Assembly: GCA_900770525.1 (NCBI GenBank) | Contig: CAAHDT010000034.1 | Location: forward strand, 39,960 to 103,959 | Reading direction: 5' to 3' | DNA length: 64,000 bases | Source: Candidatus Gastranaerophilales bacterium | Lineage (GTDB): Bacteria > Cyanobacteriota > Vampirovibrionia > Gastranaerophilales > Gastranaerophilaceae | Part shown: one piece after another, positions 54,901 to 62,130 of the stretch | Layout: every line of letters starts with the position of its first letter | How positions within the stretch are numbered: the stretch's first letter is position 1 | Position numbers and translations under genes: made by a program | Notes under the pieces: generated by a model | What the model saw: only the letters and a program-made list of their open reading frames with translations | Told to the model about the DNA's origin: nothing | Database searches by the model: none

Positions 54901-55333
54901 GTTCTTTTTCTAAAAGCAATTTACGACTTATTGGTTTTTCATAAGTAGGAATTATAGAACTATCACCATTGCAGTTTGTTAAATAATGCCAAACGCATAA
55001 ACCCCAAGTGTATTTTAAAAGCGTATGAGCACGTTCGTTTGAAGCTACATTTTCATGAACCGCATCATTTCCGCATTTTCTTATAATATGAAATACGTCC
55101 ATATATTGCTGTTTAATATATGGTTCAAGAGCTTTCAGTAGCTCAAATTGTGACAATCTTGATTTTTCATTAAAGTATTTATAATAAATATCTTTTGCAA
55201 TAAACTCTGTAATCAAACGCAATTTTGACAAGCATGATGCCGCATCAGTATCTATCAACTCTTCAGCTAAACTTCCAAGTTTTGCGAGTTCCAGATATTC
55301 ATCTTTTAAAAAGTCAAAATTGGATGTTGGCAA
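51941..55333 (-). CDS. hsdR: Type I restriction endonuclease/translocase HsdR
   Basis: An 1130-residue protein. An N-terminal DUF4145-like helical domain (about 1-125) is followed by a coiled coil (about 138-195). The PD-(D/E)xK nuclease has D253, E268 and K270 (IAIIEAKKS). The superfamily 2 helicase motor has Walker A ATGTGKT at 381-387, DESH near 476, LTATP, and the late motif GRGTR. The C-terminal part is helical. It translocates and cuts unmodified DNA. It is the first gene of a six-gene overlapping operon. The architecture is like EcoEI/EcoR124-type subunits. Confidence 0.95.
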   Translation of the reverse strand: MPTSNFDFLKDEYLELAKLGSLAEELIDTDAASCLSKLRLITEFIAKDIYYKYFNEKSRLSQFELLKALEPYIKQQYMDVFHIIRKCGNDAVHENVASNERAHTLLKYTWGLCVWHYLTNCNGDSSIIPTYEKPISRKLLLEKELEEARKRSAELEAELKLKEETLKQTETNKTEELVNKQKAAEEITDRLSDLSEAQTRHFIIDNMLLDAGWNLKKVEDFSKDIKEYNTSEVKREIPVECLLNTPSGKGFVDYALYDDNGKIIAIIEAKKSRRDVKEGKEQAVRYANAIEAMTGFRPLIFYTNGFETYIWDDVIYPERRIYGMFSKEDILTRLFQRENRKPLADIEIDTSITNRDYQFMAIRKTYEAFTSSQRKALLVMATGTGKTRTAMSIINGLVQANWVKRVLFLVDRDELRKQADGAFRKHLDSLSRVFINAETRGDKNKKVYIATYPAIQKAYQLYTPGFFDLIIADESHRSIYNVYGEIFKYFDAFQIGLTATPVDYISRNTFKMFNTDDKNPTFSYELDDAISEKHLVPYKVQKVQTGFLERGIKFSELTEKQKQELAEQVEDPEKFDFESSELESQITNVETNRKILRTLMNDGLRDSSGKLGKSIVFARSHRHGEMLEKLFNDMYPEYKGKYARLIDSHNPNASILLDDFKGEAQENNINIAISVSMLDTGVDVPEIMNLVFAKPIYSKVKFWQMIGRGTRLCANLLGAGKNKEYFVIFDHYSNFEFFGENPEGYVPKEQPSLYERLFQARIELALSAKAIENTEIYNNTIELIKNDIKSLPQKSVDVQENAMLLDDILKTELYWQNFDESFIELLDTKVRPLMKRHQTTFAQDKAMQFEIITTQYEIAELDKQLQEKNNVDTKAQDKKIEFLKNKIRKSIFELRTTIYKVKEKSALIEKVKSSDFAKNFNYKEIEEVRNELAPLMQFRQREIIDEDIITIDISDDVEINEELQLNLFTTFGEGFKHDLEEFLRKIATENLVLQKIKRGKNITENDIQALVSVILEQNPHFTVKQLEKLYPDKANDIALLIRSIIGIDEEEVKTRLNEFKQHHTTLNTRQMQCLKLVENQLKANNYLKETSLYDRPFTGLGDISDIFTEEELEELYNVLDGYMIKERIVG

Positions 55334-55440
55334 AGCAGAACTCCTATTTAATACTTCCGCATAATTATATTATCATGAACATAACGATAATATTTATGTT
55401 TATTGATAATACTATGATTTTTAAAATGCATTTAAATTAC

Positions 55441-55509
55441 ATTTATAAACATTTATAAACATTTATAAACATTTATAAACATTTATAAACATTTATAAAC
55501 ATTTATAAA
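55441..55509. repeat. 10-bp tandem repeat (ATTTATAAAC) x6 plus partial
   Basis: Six exact copies run from 55441 to 55500, followed by a partial one and preceded by degenerate ones. The unit equals one helical turn. It lies 108-176 bp upstream of the hsdR start and may be a binding array or a transposon-end array. Confidence 0.85.
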
Positions 55510-55512
55510 ACT

Positions 55513-55652
55513 ATTTGTCGGACAAATCATTTTATAAATATATGTCAAATTTTTAAAATGTCGGACATTTAGTTTTATAAATTCTTCCCTTAAAATCGTT
55601 CAATTTTAAAATTTATCATTTTATGTGTCAGACATTTTAATTTTAAATGTCT
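55513..55652. promoter_or_regulatory. Cluster of GTC-GAC palindromes, operator-like or transposon-end
   Basis: ATTTGTCGGACAAAT (55513-55527) and AAATGTCGGACATTT (55556-55570) are perfect palindromes around a central G. TGTCAGACA (55626-55634) and the pair AGACATTT/AAATGTCT (55630-55652) continue the pattern. They lie upstream of the defence operon. Confidence 0.5.
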
Positions 55653-55681
55653 AATTACAATTTGAGCGAATACTTGAGCGA

Positions 55682-55694
55682 AAATCTCTTGGAG
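55682..55694. repeat. Right copy of the 13-bp inverted repeat flanking the island
   Basis: AAATCTCTTGGAG, the exact reverse complement of 36421-36433. Confidence 0.45.
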
Positions 55695-55742
55695 GTTGAA
55701 AACCCTGCACACGGCGATAACCCGTGAGTAAGTACAAAAAAA

Positions 55743-55870
55743 TAGCAAGGGAGAGATTGTCTTGCTGCGCTCGCATTTAACGGGACTACGGTTGCCTGCT
55801 ACATAAAAGTATTTATTCCGCAGGCAAGCCTTCGCCCTCAGCTCGCTTGCGCTCGAACTCATCTGAGTTC
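55743..55870. repeat. Intergenic repeat family, copy B, opening with a tRNA-Met 3'-end duplicate
   Basis: TAGCAAGGGAGAGATT at 55743-55758 exactly duplicates the 3' end of the tRNA-Met gene (55925-55940), 182 bp away in direct orientation, and so resembles an attachment-site duplication. The repeat core CTTGCT..CTCGC.TTTAACGG and a TTGCCTGC/GCAGGCAA hairpin follow. Confidence 0.55.
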
Positions 55871-55891
55871 TCATCATACCCATACCCAAAT

Positions 55892-55921
55892 AAAAAGAGG
55901 TGACATATATCACCTCTTTTT
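55892..55921. terminator. Intrinsic terminator behind tRNA-Met
   Basis: AAAGAGGTGA pairs with TCACCTCTTT with A and T runs on both sides, so it works in either direction. It lies just beyond the tRNA 3' end. Confidence 0.85.
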
Positions 55922-55924
55922 ATT

Positions 55925-55998
55925 TAGCAAGGGAGAGATTCGAACTCTCGACCTCACGGGTATGAGCCGTGCGCTCTCACCAGCTGAGCTACCTTGCC
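55925..55998 (-). tRNA. tRNA-Met (CAT anticodon), elongator type
   Basis: A 74-nt cloverleaf read on the minus strand. The acceptor is GGCAAGG with CCTTGCT (closing G-U). The D-arm has AGCTCAGCTGGTGAGAGC. The anticodon stem CACGG/CCGTG surrounds loop CTCATAC. The T-arm is GAGAGTTCGAATCTCTC. The discriminator is A and CCA is not encoded. A CAT anticodon could also be the lysidine-modified tRNA-Ile, but the GGC...AGCTCAG body looks like elongator Met. Confidence 0.93.
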
Positions 55999-56092
55999 AT
56001 ATTTGTTAACTTATTTAATTATCATGCCAACTTTCGCTGACAGGTTTTATTGTCACATAAATATATTTTTTTTTCAAGAGTTTTTATGAAAA

Positions 56093-57433
56093 TTATTTCT
56101 TACTTTCTTTTTCGCTGCGTTCTCTGACAGAAATCCTTATCGGAGTGCCGAAAAATCCAAATGCTTCACGCAATTTATTTTCAATATATCTTTTATAATG
56201 GTCTTTTAACAAATCCCCATTATTGGCAAACAATACAAACGTTGGCGGTTGAACACCTGCTTGAGTTGCATACAACAATTTCAATTTTTTGCCTTTAACT
56301 GATGTTGGTGGATTCAGGGCATAAAGTTCTTTAACAACTTTATTTAATAAACCGGTAGATACTCGCTTAGTACACTGTTCATAAACTTCTGCTGCTTTAT
56401 CAAATATTTGGTTTAAGCGTTGTTTTGTTTTTGCACTTATAAATATTTTTGGTGCAAATTCTAAAAACGGAATTTCATTAGCTAACTTTTTATCAAATTG
56501 GTTTATTGTATTTGCTTTTTTATCTTCTATCAAATCCCATTTGTTAATTGCAATAATCAAGCCTTTTCCTGATTCGGTAATTATTGATGAGATTTTTTGG
56601 TCTTGGTCAGAAATTCCTTCTTTTGCATCAATTACAAGTAACGCAACATCGCAATCTCTAATAGAGCGGATTGCTCTATCTACTGCAAATTTTTCAACGC
56701 CGTAATCAACTTTTGCTTTTTTTCGAATTCCGGCCGTATCAACAATTGTAAATTTTTGTTCTTTATAAACAATGTTACTGTCAATACTGTCACGAGTCGT
56801 TCCGGAAACATCTGAAACAATAACTCTATCCTCATTCAAAAGCGCATTTACTATTGACGATTTTCCGGCATTTGGTCGTCCGACAATAGCAATTTTTATA
56901 TTTTTTTCTTCCGGTTCTGTTTCGTCTTCTCTTACAAAATCTTCTGTAATTAAGTCTAACAAATCCCCGACACCACCACTTCCGTGTAAGGCGGAAATTC
57001 CAAGTGGTTCACCTAGTGCTAATGAATAAAAATCATTTACCATCAAATAAGATTCTGGGTTATCCAGTTTATTTACTGCCAAGAATACCGGTTTACCTGA
57101 TTGTCTTAAGATATTTGCGATATCATAATCAACAGGGTTAACTCCGTCTTTCCCGTCTACAAGAAAAACTATTTTGTCAGCTTCTTCGCAAGCAATTTTT
57201 GCTTGGTCAAAAATTGATAGCATTATCTTGTCTTCATCTCCAGGGATAATACCGCCTGTGTCAATAACAGTGAAGAACTTATTCTGCCATTCTACGTCAA
57301 AATATATTCTATCTCTGGTTACCCCAGGGAGGTCATCTACTATTGAGTGTCTTGAACCAACAAGACGATTTACAAATGTGGATTTCCCGACATTTGGTCT
57401 GCCAACTATTGCTACTATAGGTTTTCTTTTCAT
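56093..57433 (-). CDS. der: Ribosome-assembly GTPase Der (EngA)
   Basis: A 446-residue protein with two tandem GTPase domains. G1 motifs are GRPNVGKST (near residue 11) and GRPNAGKSS (near 186). G3 motifs are DTGG and DTAG. G4 motifs are NKLD and NKWD. A C-terminal KH-like domain has PPTFVLFANNGDLLKDHYKRYIENKLR. It is essential for maturation of the large ribosomal subunit. The tandem-GTPase layout is unique to this family. Confidence 0.97.
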   Translation of the reverse strand: MKRKPIVAIVGRPNVGKSTFVNRLVGSRHSIVDDLPGVTRDRIYFDVEWQNKFFTVIDTGGIIPGDEDKIMLSIFDQAKIACEEADKIVFLVDGKDGVNPVDYDIANILRQSGKPVFLAVNKLDNPESYLMVNDFYSLALGEPLGISALHGSGGVGDLLDLITEDFVREDETEPEEKNIKIAIVGRPNAGKSSIVNALLNEDRVIVSDVSGTTRDSIDSNIVYKEQKFTIVDTAGIRKKAKVDYGVEKFAVDRAIRSIRDCDVALLVIDAKEGISDQDQKISSIITESGKGLIIAINKWDLIEDKKANTINQFDKKLANEIPFLEFAPKIFISAKTKQRLNQIFDKAAEVYEQCTKRVSTGLLNKVVKELYALNPPTSVKGKKLKLLYATQAGVQPPTFVLFANNGDLLKDHYKRYIENKLREAFGFFGTPIRISVRERSEKESKK

Positions 57434-57523
57434 AAAACTAATATATCATGAAAAAAATTTATTTCACATATTCTTGATAAAGATTAATTATATGATAGAA
57501 TACATGTAGAAAAGGAAACCTGT

Positions 57524-57997
57524 ATGAATGATAACATCAAAAAAATGATTGAAAACTTTTTACCGTACCAAATAGACTATACGGCGAATTTTAACAAGTC
57601 TTTTCGTCGTGAATTTCAGTCACAATGTGTTAGTCCTGAAATCGGGGCTGATGAATTTGCTATTCTTAGGCTTTTGGATATTGAGGCAGATGTATCCCAG
57701 ACTGATATTGCAAAAGTTTTGTTTAAGGGAAAGGCTCATATAGGTAAAATTTTAAATGATATGGAGCGAAACGGTTATATCAAAAGAGTTGTTGATACAA
57801 AAAACAATATAATGATTAAAAAGAACATCATGACAGAAAAAGCTTTAAAACAACTTGAATTAGGCAAAGTAAAGTCTAAAATTATTGAAGATAAAATGAA
57901 ATCTGAATTTTCAAAAGAAGAAGAGCTCCAATTTATTTCCTATTTAAAACGTTTTAGGAAAGTTCTTGATTCAATTGTAGATGTAAAATTAAAATAG
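57524..57997 (+). CDS. MarR-family transcriptional regulator
   Basis: A 157-residue protein with the MarR winged helix: GADEFAILRLLD, VSQTDIAKVLFKGKAHIGKILNDMERNGYIKRVVDTKNN in pieces (recognition helix around 70-85, wing 90-100), and long N- and C-terminal helices for dimerisation. It would repress genes in response to a small ligand. No obvious target gene is adjacent, and der upstream is divergent, so the short region between them could hold an operator. Confidence 0.85.
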   Translation: MNDNIKKMIENFLPYQIDYTANFNKSFRREFQSQCVSPEIGADEFAILRLLDIEADVSQTDIAKVLFKGKAHIGKILNDMERNGYIKRVVDTKNNIMIKKNIMTEKALKQLELGKVKSKIIEDKMKSEFSKEEELQFISYLKRFRKVLDSIVDVKLK

Positions 57998-57998
57998 C

Positions 57999-58030
57999 AA
58001 AAAGAGCAGCTTGAATAGCTGCTCTTTTTT
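57999..58030. terminator. Intrinsic terminator between convergent genes
   Basis: AAAAAGAGCAGCT pairs with AGCTGCTCTTTTT across a short loop and is followed by more T. Confidence 0.9.
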
Positions 58031-58045
58031 TTATAAAAAATAAAA

Positions 58046-58546
58046 TTATTCTAAGCCTAAAGCTTGTTTTCTGTCTTGAGATACCAAATCCATTGCAGCA
58101 TATATTTTGTCTTGGACAGATTGAATTTCATCATATGTAGTATCTAAAGTTCTTAATTGATTAAAATATCCCATAAGAGTACTTAATTCTTGCGGATTAT
58201 TTTCAGATTCATCAATTTGGGCTTCTAATTCTTCGCCAATGCTTGCTAAAATTGCTTCTGTATCGTCAGAATCAGAATAGACTACCCCAATTTGTCCGGC
58301 AAGAGTTTTTATATCAGCCATAAGTTCTGTTTCAGATGGCATTTGAGCGCCTTCTTGTGCCTGTTTTTCCAATCTTGCTTGTTGAATTTTTTGCTGAGCT
58401 TCCGATTCAGTCATACCGTCTGTCACGGTAATCCCAAGAGCTTCCAGTTGTTTTTTCGTACTTGCTGAAAGTTCATCTGTTTCTTCTTGTGCTCCAAGAG
58501 CTGCTGCTTGAGTTTGTGCTGCATTGACTGAATTAATTTGGGTCAT
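58046..58546 (-). CDS. Small helical lineage-specific protein
   Basis: A 166-residue acidic, Gln- and Ala-rich protein, mainly helical, starting MTQINSVNAAQTQAAALG. It contains a segment (KKQLEALGITVTDGMTESEAQQKI) that reads like a short domain seen in lineage-specific proteins, then a coiled-coil-like C-terminus. There is no signal peptide. The 'INSVN' start is like that of other small proteins in this window. AGGAGA lies upstream of the ATG. Confidence 0.65.
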   Translation of the reverse strand: MTQINSVNAAQTQAAALGAQEETDELSASTKKQLEALGITVTDGMTESEAQQKIQQARLEKQAQEGAQMPSETELMADIKTLAGQIGVVYSDSDDTEAILASIGEELEAQIDESENNPQELSTLMGYFNQLRTLDTTYDEIQSVQDKIYAAMDLVSQDRKQALGLE

Positions 58547-58655
58547 GAAATCTCCTCTCTTATTTTGGGTTTTGAACTTACAAAACCTTTTTTCAGATTT
58601 ACGGAAATTGTTTTCTAAAACTTTAAATTTTTTAGTTGAATATTAAGAAACTTTT

Positions 58656-58693
58656 ACAAAAAAAATAGAGCCTCAATAAAATCAAGGCTCTAT
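58656..58693 (-). terminator. Intrinsic terminator of the 58714 gene
   Basis: On the minus strand ATAGAGCCT pairs with AGGCTCTAT and is followed by a run of T. Confidence 0.85.
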
Positions 58694-58713
58694 CAATTCT
58701 ATTTTAAACTAAC

Positions 58714-59262
58714 TTATACGCAAGCACATTCTCTGCTTGAATCTTCTGAACATACACTACAGAAATTGAAGTTGTTTGTAGTGTTGAACATTCTGCCGTC
58801 AATTTCCATATTATCGCATTGGTTCAAAGTAGTTAAAGGCATATTTTTAGCAGTTTTTGAGTCTACGATAATTGTTTGAGCTTTGAAGTTTTTAGGCAAC
58901 TGTTCTAGCTTAGTATTTCTAATATTCAAAACGTTAGTTTGAATATCTGTGTTCAATTTTGTAATGTTACTTTTTTCAAGGTTAAGACTGCCTGTATAAA
59001 TATGAGAAGGCATTTTTTTAATTTTTGTATTATACATATTTACGTTAGCTGCATCGAAAGCACAATTAACATTTTTGATATCTGCACCGGAAAGGTCTAA
59101 GTTTTGGCTAACCCAACCAATACTCATATTATCAATAGTGCATTTTGAAAGGTTTAGATTACCTTCAATAGCCCCCAATTCTAATTTTTTAATAGTGCAA
59201 CCTGACAAATCCAAATCGCCACCGTTGTAATTTCTGATTAAATCTTCGTAATTTTTTTTCAT
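58714..59262 (-). CDS. Beta-solenoid repeat protein with Cys-rich tail
   Basis: A 182-residue protein built from degenerate repeats of about 20 residues of the type 'GDLDLSGCTIKKLELG', 'GNLNLSKCTIDNMSIG', 'QNLDLSGADIKNVNC', similar to a short right-handed beta-helix or leucine-rich solenoid. The C-terminus holds five cysteines in CSVCSEDSSRECAC, which could bind zinc. No enzymatic motif is seen. AGGAGG is present 7 bp before the ATG. A binding or scaffold role is plausible. Confidence 0.65.
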   Translation of the reverse strand: MKKNYEDLIRNYNGGDLDLSGCTIKKLELGAIEGNLNLSKCTIDNMSIGWVSQNLDLSGADIKNVNCAFDAANVNMYNTKIKKMPSHIYTGSLNLEKSNITKLNTDIQTNVLNIRNTKLEQLPKNFKAQTIIVDSKTAKNMPLTTLNQCDNMEIDGRMFNTTNNFNFCSVCSEDSSRECACV

Positions 59263-59462
59263 GAAAAACCTCCTATATTGTTCTGCTCTTAAATTATAAC
59301 GAAATAAAGTTTTCCATATATCCTACAAACAAATGTTTTTTATAATTATTTTATTTTGATTAGTTGAAAATTTAGAAATATAAATATCATATCGGGGAAT
59401 GTATCAAATATTCACTGGGATTAAATTTATGAAGTAATCAGAATTTAATCTTAGGGGATAAA

Positions 59463-61607
59463 ATGTTTAACATCAAAAAGATATTTATATTATTCGCTGT
59501 TGCGTTATGTTTTTTAGGTAATGTTAATAATTATGCTTTTTCGGAAGAATTTGCGAATTCTACGGCAGGCAAATATCCGAATTATTCTTGCATGTATCTT
59601 GGAGAAGATAAATGTGAAGGATTTAATCGCAAAATGTTTAATTTCAACTCAAAATTAAACAAATTTGTCGTAAAACCTGTTCATATTCTCTGGGCGTCCA
59701 TAATGCCACAATACGGGATGGATAGGATAAAAGGTGTTTATACAAATATAGAGTATCCTAAAAGGTTAGTGAGTACGCTGCTTCAACGTGATTTAAAGGC
59801 TTCCGGTAGAGAAACTCTCAGATTTCTTACAAATTCGACAATCGGGTTAGGTGGAATGTTTGATCCGGCTAAACGCTTTTTTAAACTAGAGCCTGCTGAT
59901 GAAAACATGGAACAAGCCCTTTGCAAGTGTAAATGTAATTCAGGACCTTTTCTTGTGCTCCCAGGATTCCCTGCAACAAGCCCAAGAGCTTTAGCCGGAA
60001 AAGCTCTTGATACGGCACTTAATCCGACATGTTATATTGCAAGCCCGATTTTAGCTCTTGTGAAACTTGGTTTTACTTTAAATCAAACAACAGATTTGGA
60101 ACCTTTAGCCGAATTGATAGAATCGACTTATGCTGATCCGTATGATATTACACGTAAAATGTATGGTTTAGACAGATACATAAAGGCAAATAACCTCGAT
60201 AGAAAGTCTGTCCTTGCAAAAAATATGGATATCCCGAAAGAAGAAAACGTTGAAACGGTAAATAATGACACCAATGCTGAAACACAAGTTATGGCGAAAA
60301 CACCGGAAACTTCTGAAACATTGAGCGATGGTGATTTAATTGCGTATAATGATTTGTTTAAAGATGGAGTTAGCAAGACCAGTGGGAGTTTTATTTTAAA
60401 AAATGAAAAACCTAAGGCTGATATAATATTGGATAATTATAAGCCACAAACTCCGGTTGTAGATGCGATGCGAACTGCGTTATTTGATTTGCCGGAAGTC
60501 GAAAAATCTATTTGGTCAGATTTTTCGATATGGAACAGATGCTTTCGTAACAAAATAAAAACATCCAAAGTAAATATTGATCCACTAAAAGTTGATTACA
60601 AATTTAAATACATAATGCAAAAGGACAAAAATTCTCCTGTTGCAATAATATATCCATCTATTGGAGAAGGTATAACTTCTCACCACTCTGTAATTATTGC
60701 AAAAATATTTTATGACGAAGGTTATTCTGTAATAATTCAGGGGAGCCATTTCCAGTGGGAATTTGTAAAAAGTATGCCGGATGGTTATACCCCCGGAGTT
60801 CCTGCAAACGATGCACGAGAACTTAGGGAAGTTACAGGAAAAATTGTAAATAAACTTCAAAAAAAATATAATTGTAATTTTAGGGAAAAAGTTGTTATCG
60901 GAACATCTTTTGGTGCGTTGGAAACATTATTTCTTGCAAATGAAGAGTATAAAACAAATACTTTGAATATTAGTAAATTTATTTCAATAAATCCTCCAAT
61001 AGAACTTCTTTATGCGATGAAACAAGTTGATAAAAACAATGAAGATTGGAAAAGAAATCCGGATAATCTTAAAGAACGTGTTGCTTTAACAGCTGCTAAA
61101 ATAGTAAATTTATTGGAAGAAAGTGAACAGGCGGATTTTAAGCTTGAACAATTGCCTTTTTCTGATACCGAAGCAAAACTCATTACAGGTTTTGTTATGC
61201 ACCAAAAATTATCAGACTTGATTTTTGCACTGGAAAATACTTCCAAAACTCAAAAAACTGATTTTTATAAAAATATTTATAATACAAGTTATCAAGATTA
61301 TATGGACAAATATATTTTAGGGAAAAATTTATTGCTATCATATGATGACTTAAATTATGACTCAAGTCTGTACTCAATATCTGATTACTTGAAATATAGT
61401 AATAACTATAAAATATATCATGCCCTTGATGATTACCTTGTTACCCCTCAACAACTTGCACAATTAAAAAAATATACCGGCAATAAAGCTGTATATTTTA
61501 ACAACGGTTCACACCTTGGTTACTTATACAGACAAGAATTTTTAGACTTGCTAAAAAAAGAAATATCACTGGGCAAAGATGTTGTAGCTATCAAAAATAA
61601 TAACTAA
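59463..61607 (+). CDS. MlaA (VacJ)-alpha/beta-hydrolase fusion protein
   Basis: A 714-residue exported protein (signal peptide about 1-26). Residues about 45-240 are an MlaA/VacJ domain: EGFNRKMFNFN, IEYPKRLVSTLLQRDLKASGRETLRFLTNSTIGLGGMFDPA in pieces, and GPFLVLPGF. After a linker (about 250-340), residues 390-700 are an alpha/beta-hydrolase with nucleophile S482 in VIGTSFGA, an acidic residue at D656/D657 (HALDDY) and H684 (NGSHLG). MlaA extracts misplaced phospholipids from the outer leaflet. A joined lipase-like domain would process such lipids, which is inference. The membrane-anchoring Cys of a lipoprotein is not obvious. Confidence 0.8.
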   Translation: MFNIKKIFILFAVALCFLGNVNNYAFSEEFANSTAGKYPNYSCMYLGEDKCEGFNRKMFNFNSKLNKFVVKPVHILWASIMPQYGMDRIKGVYTNIEYPKRLVSTLLQRDLKASGRETLRFLTNSTIGLGGMFDPAKRFFKLEPADENMEQALCKCKCNSGPFLVLPGFPATSPRALAGKALDTALNPTCYIASPILALVKLGFTLNQTTDLEPLAELIESTYADPYDITRKMYGLDRYIKANNLDRKSVLAKNMDIPKEENVETVNNDTNAETQVMAKTPETSETLSDGDLIAYNDLFKDGVSKTSGSFILKNEKPKADIILDNYKPQTPVVDAMRTALFDLPEVEKSIWSDFSIWNRCFRNKIKTSKVNIDPLKVDYKFKYIMQKDKNSPVAIIYPSIGEGITSHHSVIIAKIFYDEGYSVIIQGSHFQWEFVKSMPDGYTPGVPANDARELREVTGKIVNKLQKKYNCNFREKVVIGTSFGALETLFLANEEYKTNTLNISKFISINPPIELLYAMKQVDKNNEDWKRNPDNLKERVALTAAKIVNLLEESEQADFKLEQLPFSDTEAKLITGFVMHQKLSDLIFALENTSKTQKTDFYKNIYNTSYQDYMDKYILGKNLLLSYDDLNYDSSLYSISDYLKYSNNYKIYHALDDYLVTPQQLAQLKKYTGNKAVYFNNGSHLGYLYRQEFLDLLKKEISLGKDVVAIKNNN

Positions 61608-61608
61608 A

Positions 61609-62130
61609 CTATTTTTTAATCGCTCCCCAAGCCCTAATAGTACCTCGCTCATACTTAATTAAATAATAATTTCCATTTGGATTATACTCAATGGATGCCT
61701 CCATATGAACTTTTTCTTCATCTGGGGGCATGCCTGCTTTTGCACGTTTTTCATTTGTTTCTTTTCTTGCTTTTGCTTCTTTTTTTAATTCTTTTTTATA
61801 ATGTTTATCATTTAAACGCGCAGGCTCGTTAGCATCTTCTTGAATTCTAAACACCGGAATTATTGCATAAGCTTTTTTACTTTGGATTAAGATTAAAAAA
61901 TCCTTATTATCTGATAGTGCAAGTTCGTAATAACCGGAAGGGATTACATTTTGGTCATTATCATATATCGGATCAACTAATATTAGAGTAGGATAATCAG
62001 ATTCCCTAAGCGCGTATCTGTATATAGCTTGCGCCCCAAGCCCAACTCCTGATGTTTCTTGTGGCATAATCGGGTAAGCTCTGGTATTGTCGTGCATTAA
62101 AACTTGGTCAACATACAAACCTTCAAACAT
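61609..62130 (-). CDS. Hypothetical protein linked to rnpA
   Basis: A 173-residue soluble protein that begins MFEGLYVDQVLMHDN, has beta-rich stretches (TLILVDPIYDN, ALSDNKDFLILIQSKKAYAIIPVF), a strongly basic helical insert (KKELKKEAKARKE) and a C-terminal strand region YYLIKYERGTIRAWG. No family is recognised. Its start overlaps the end of rnpA by 1 bp, so it is co-translated with the RNase P protein, where yidD/yidC are usual in other bacteria. Confidence 0.65.
   Translation of the reverse strand: MFEGLYVDQVLMHDNTRAYPIMPQETSGVGLGAQAIYRYALRESDYPTLILVDPIYDNDQNVIPSGYYELALSDNKDFLILIQSKKAYAIIPVFRIQEDANEPARLNDKHYKKELKKEAKARKETNEKRAKAGMPPDEEKVHMEASIEYNPNGNYYLIKYERGTIRAWGAIKK

Noticed and set aside
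55441..55509. CRISPR array
   Set aside because: The repeats are 10-bp units directly joined, without spacers, and no cas genes are present.
55590..55913. A 107-codon minus-strand open frame behind the tRNA
   Set aside because: It runs through a terminator, a repeat-family copy and the GTC-GAC palindromes, has no ribosome site and no family likeness. It is a chance frame over repeats.
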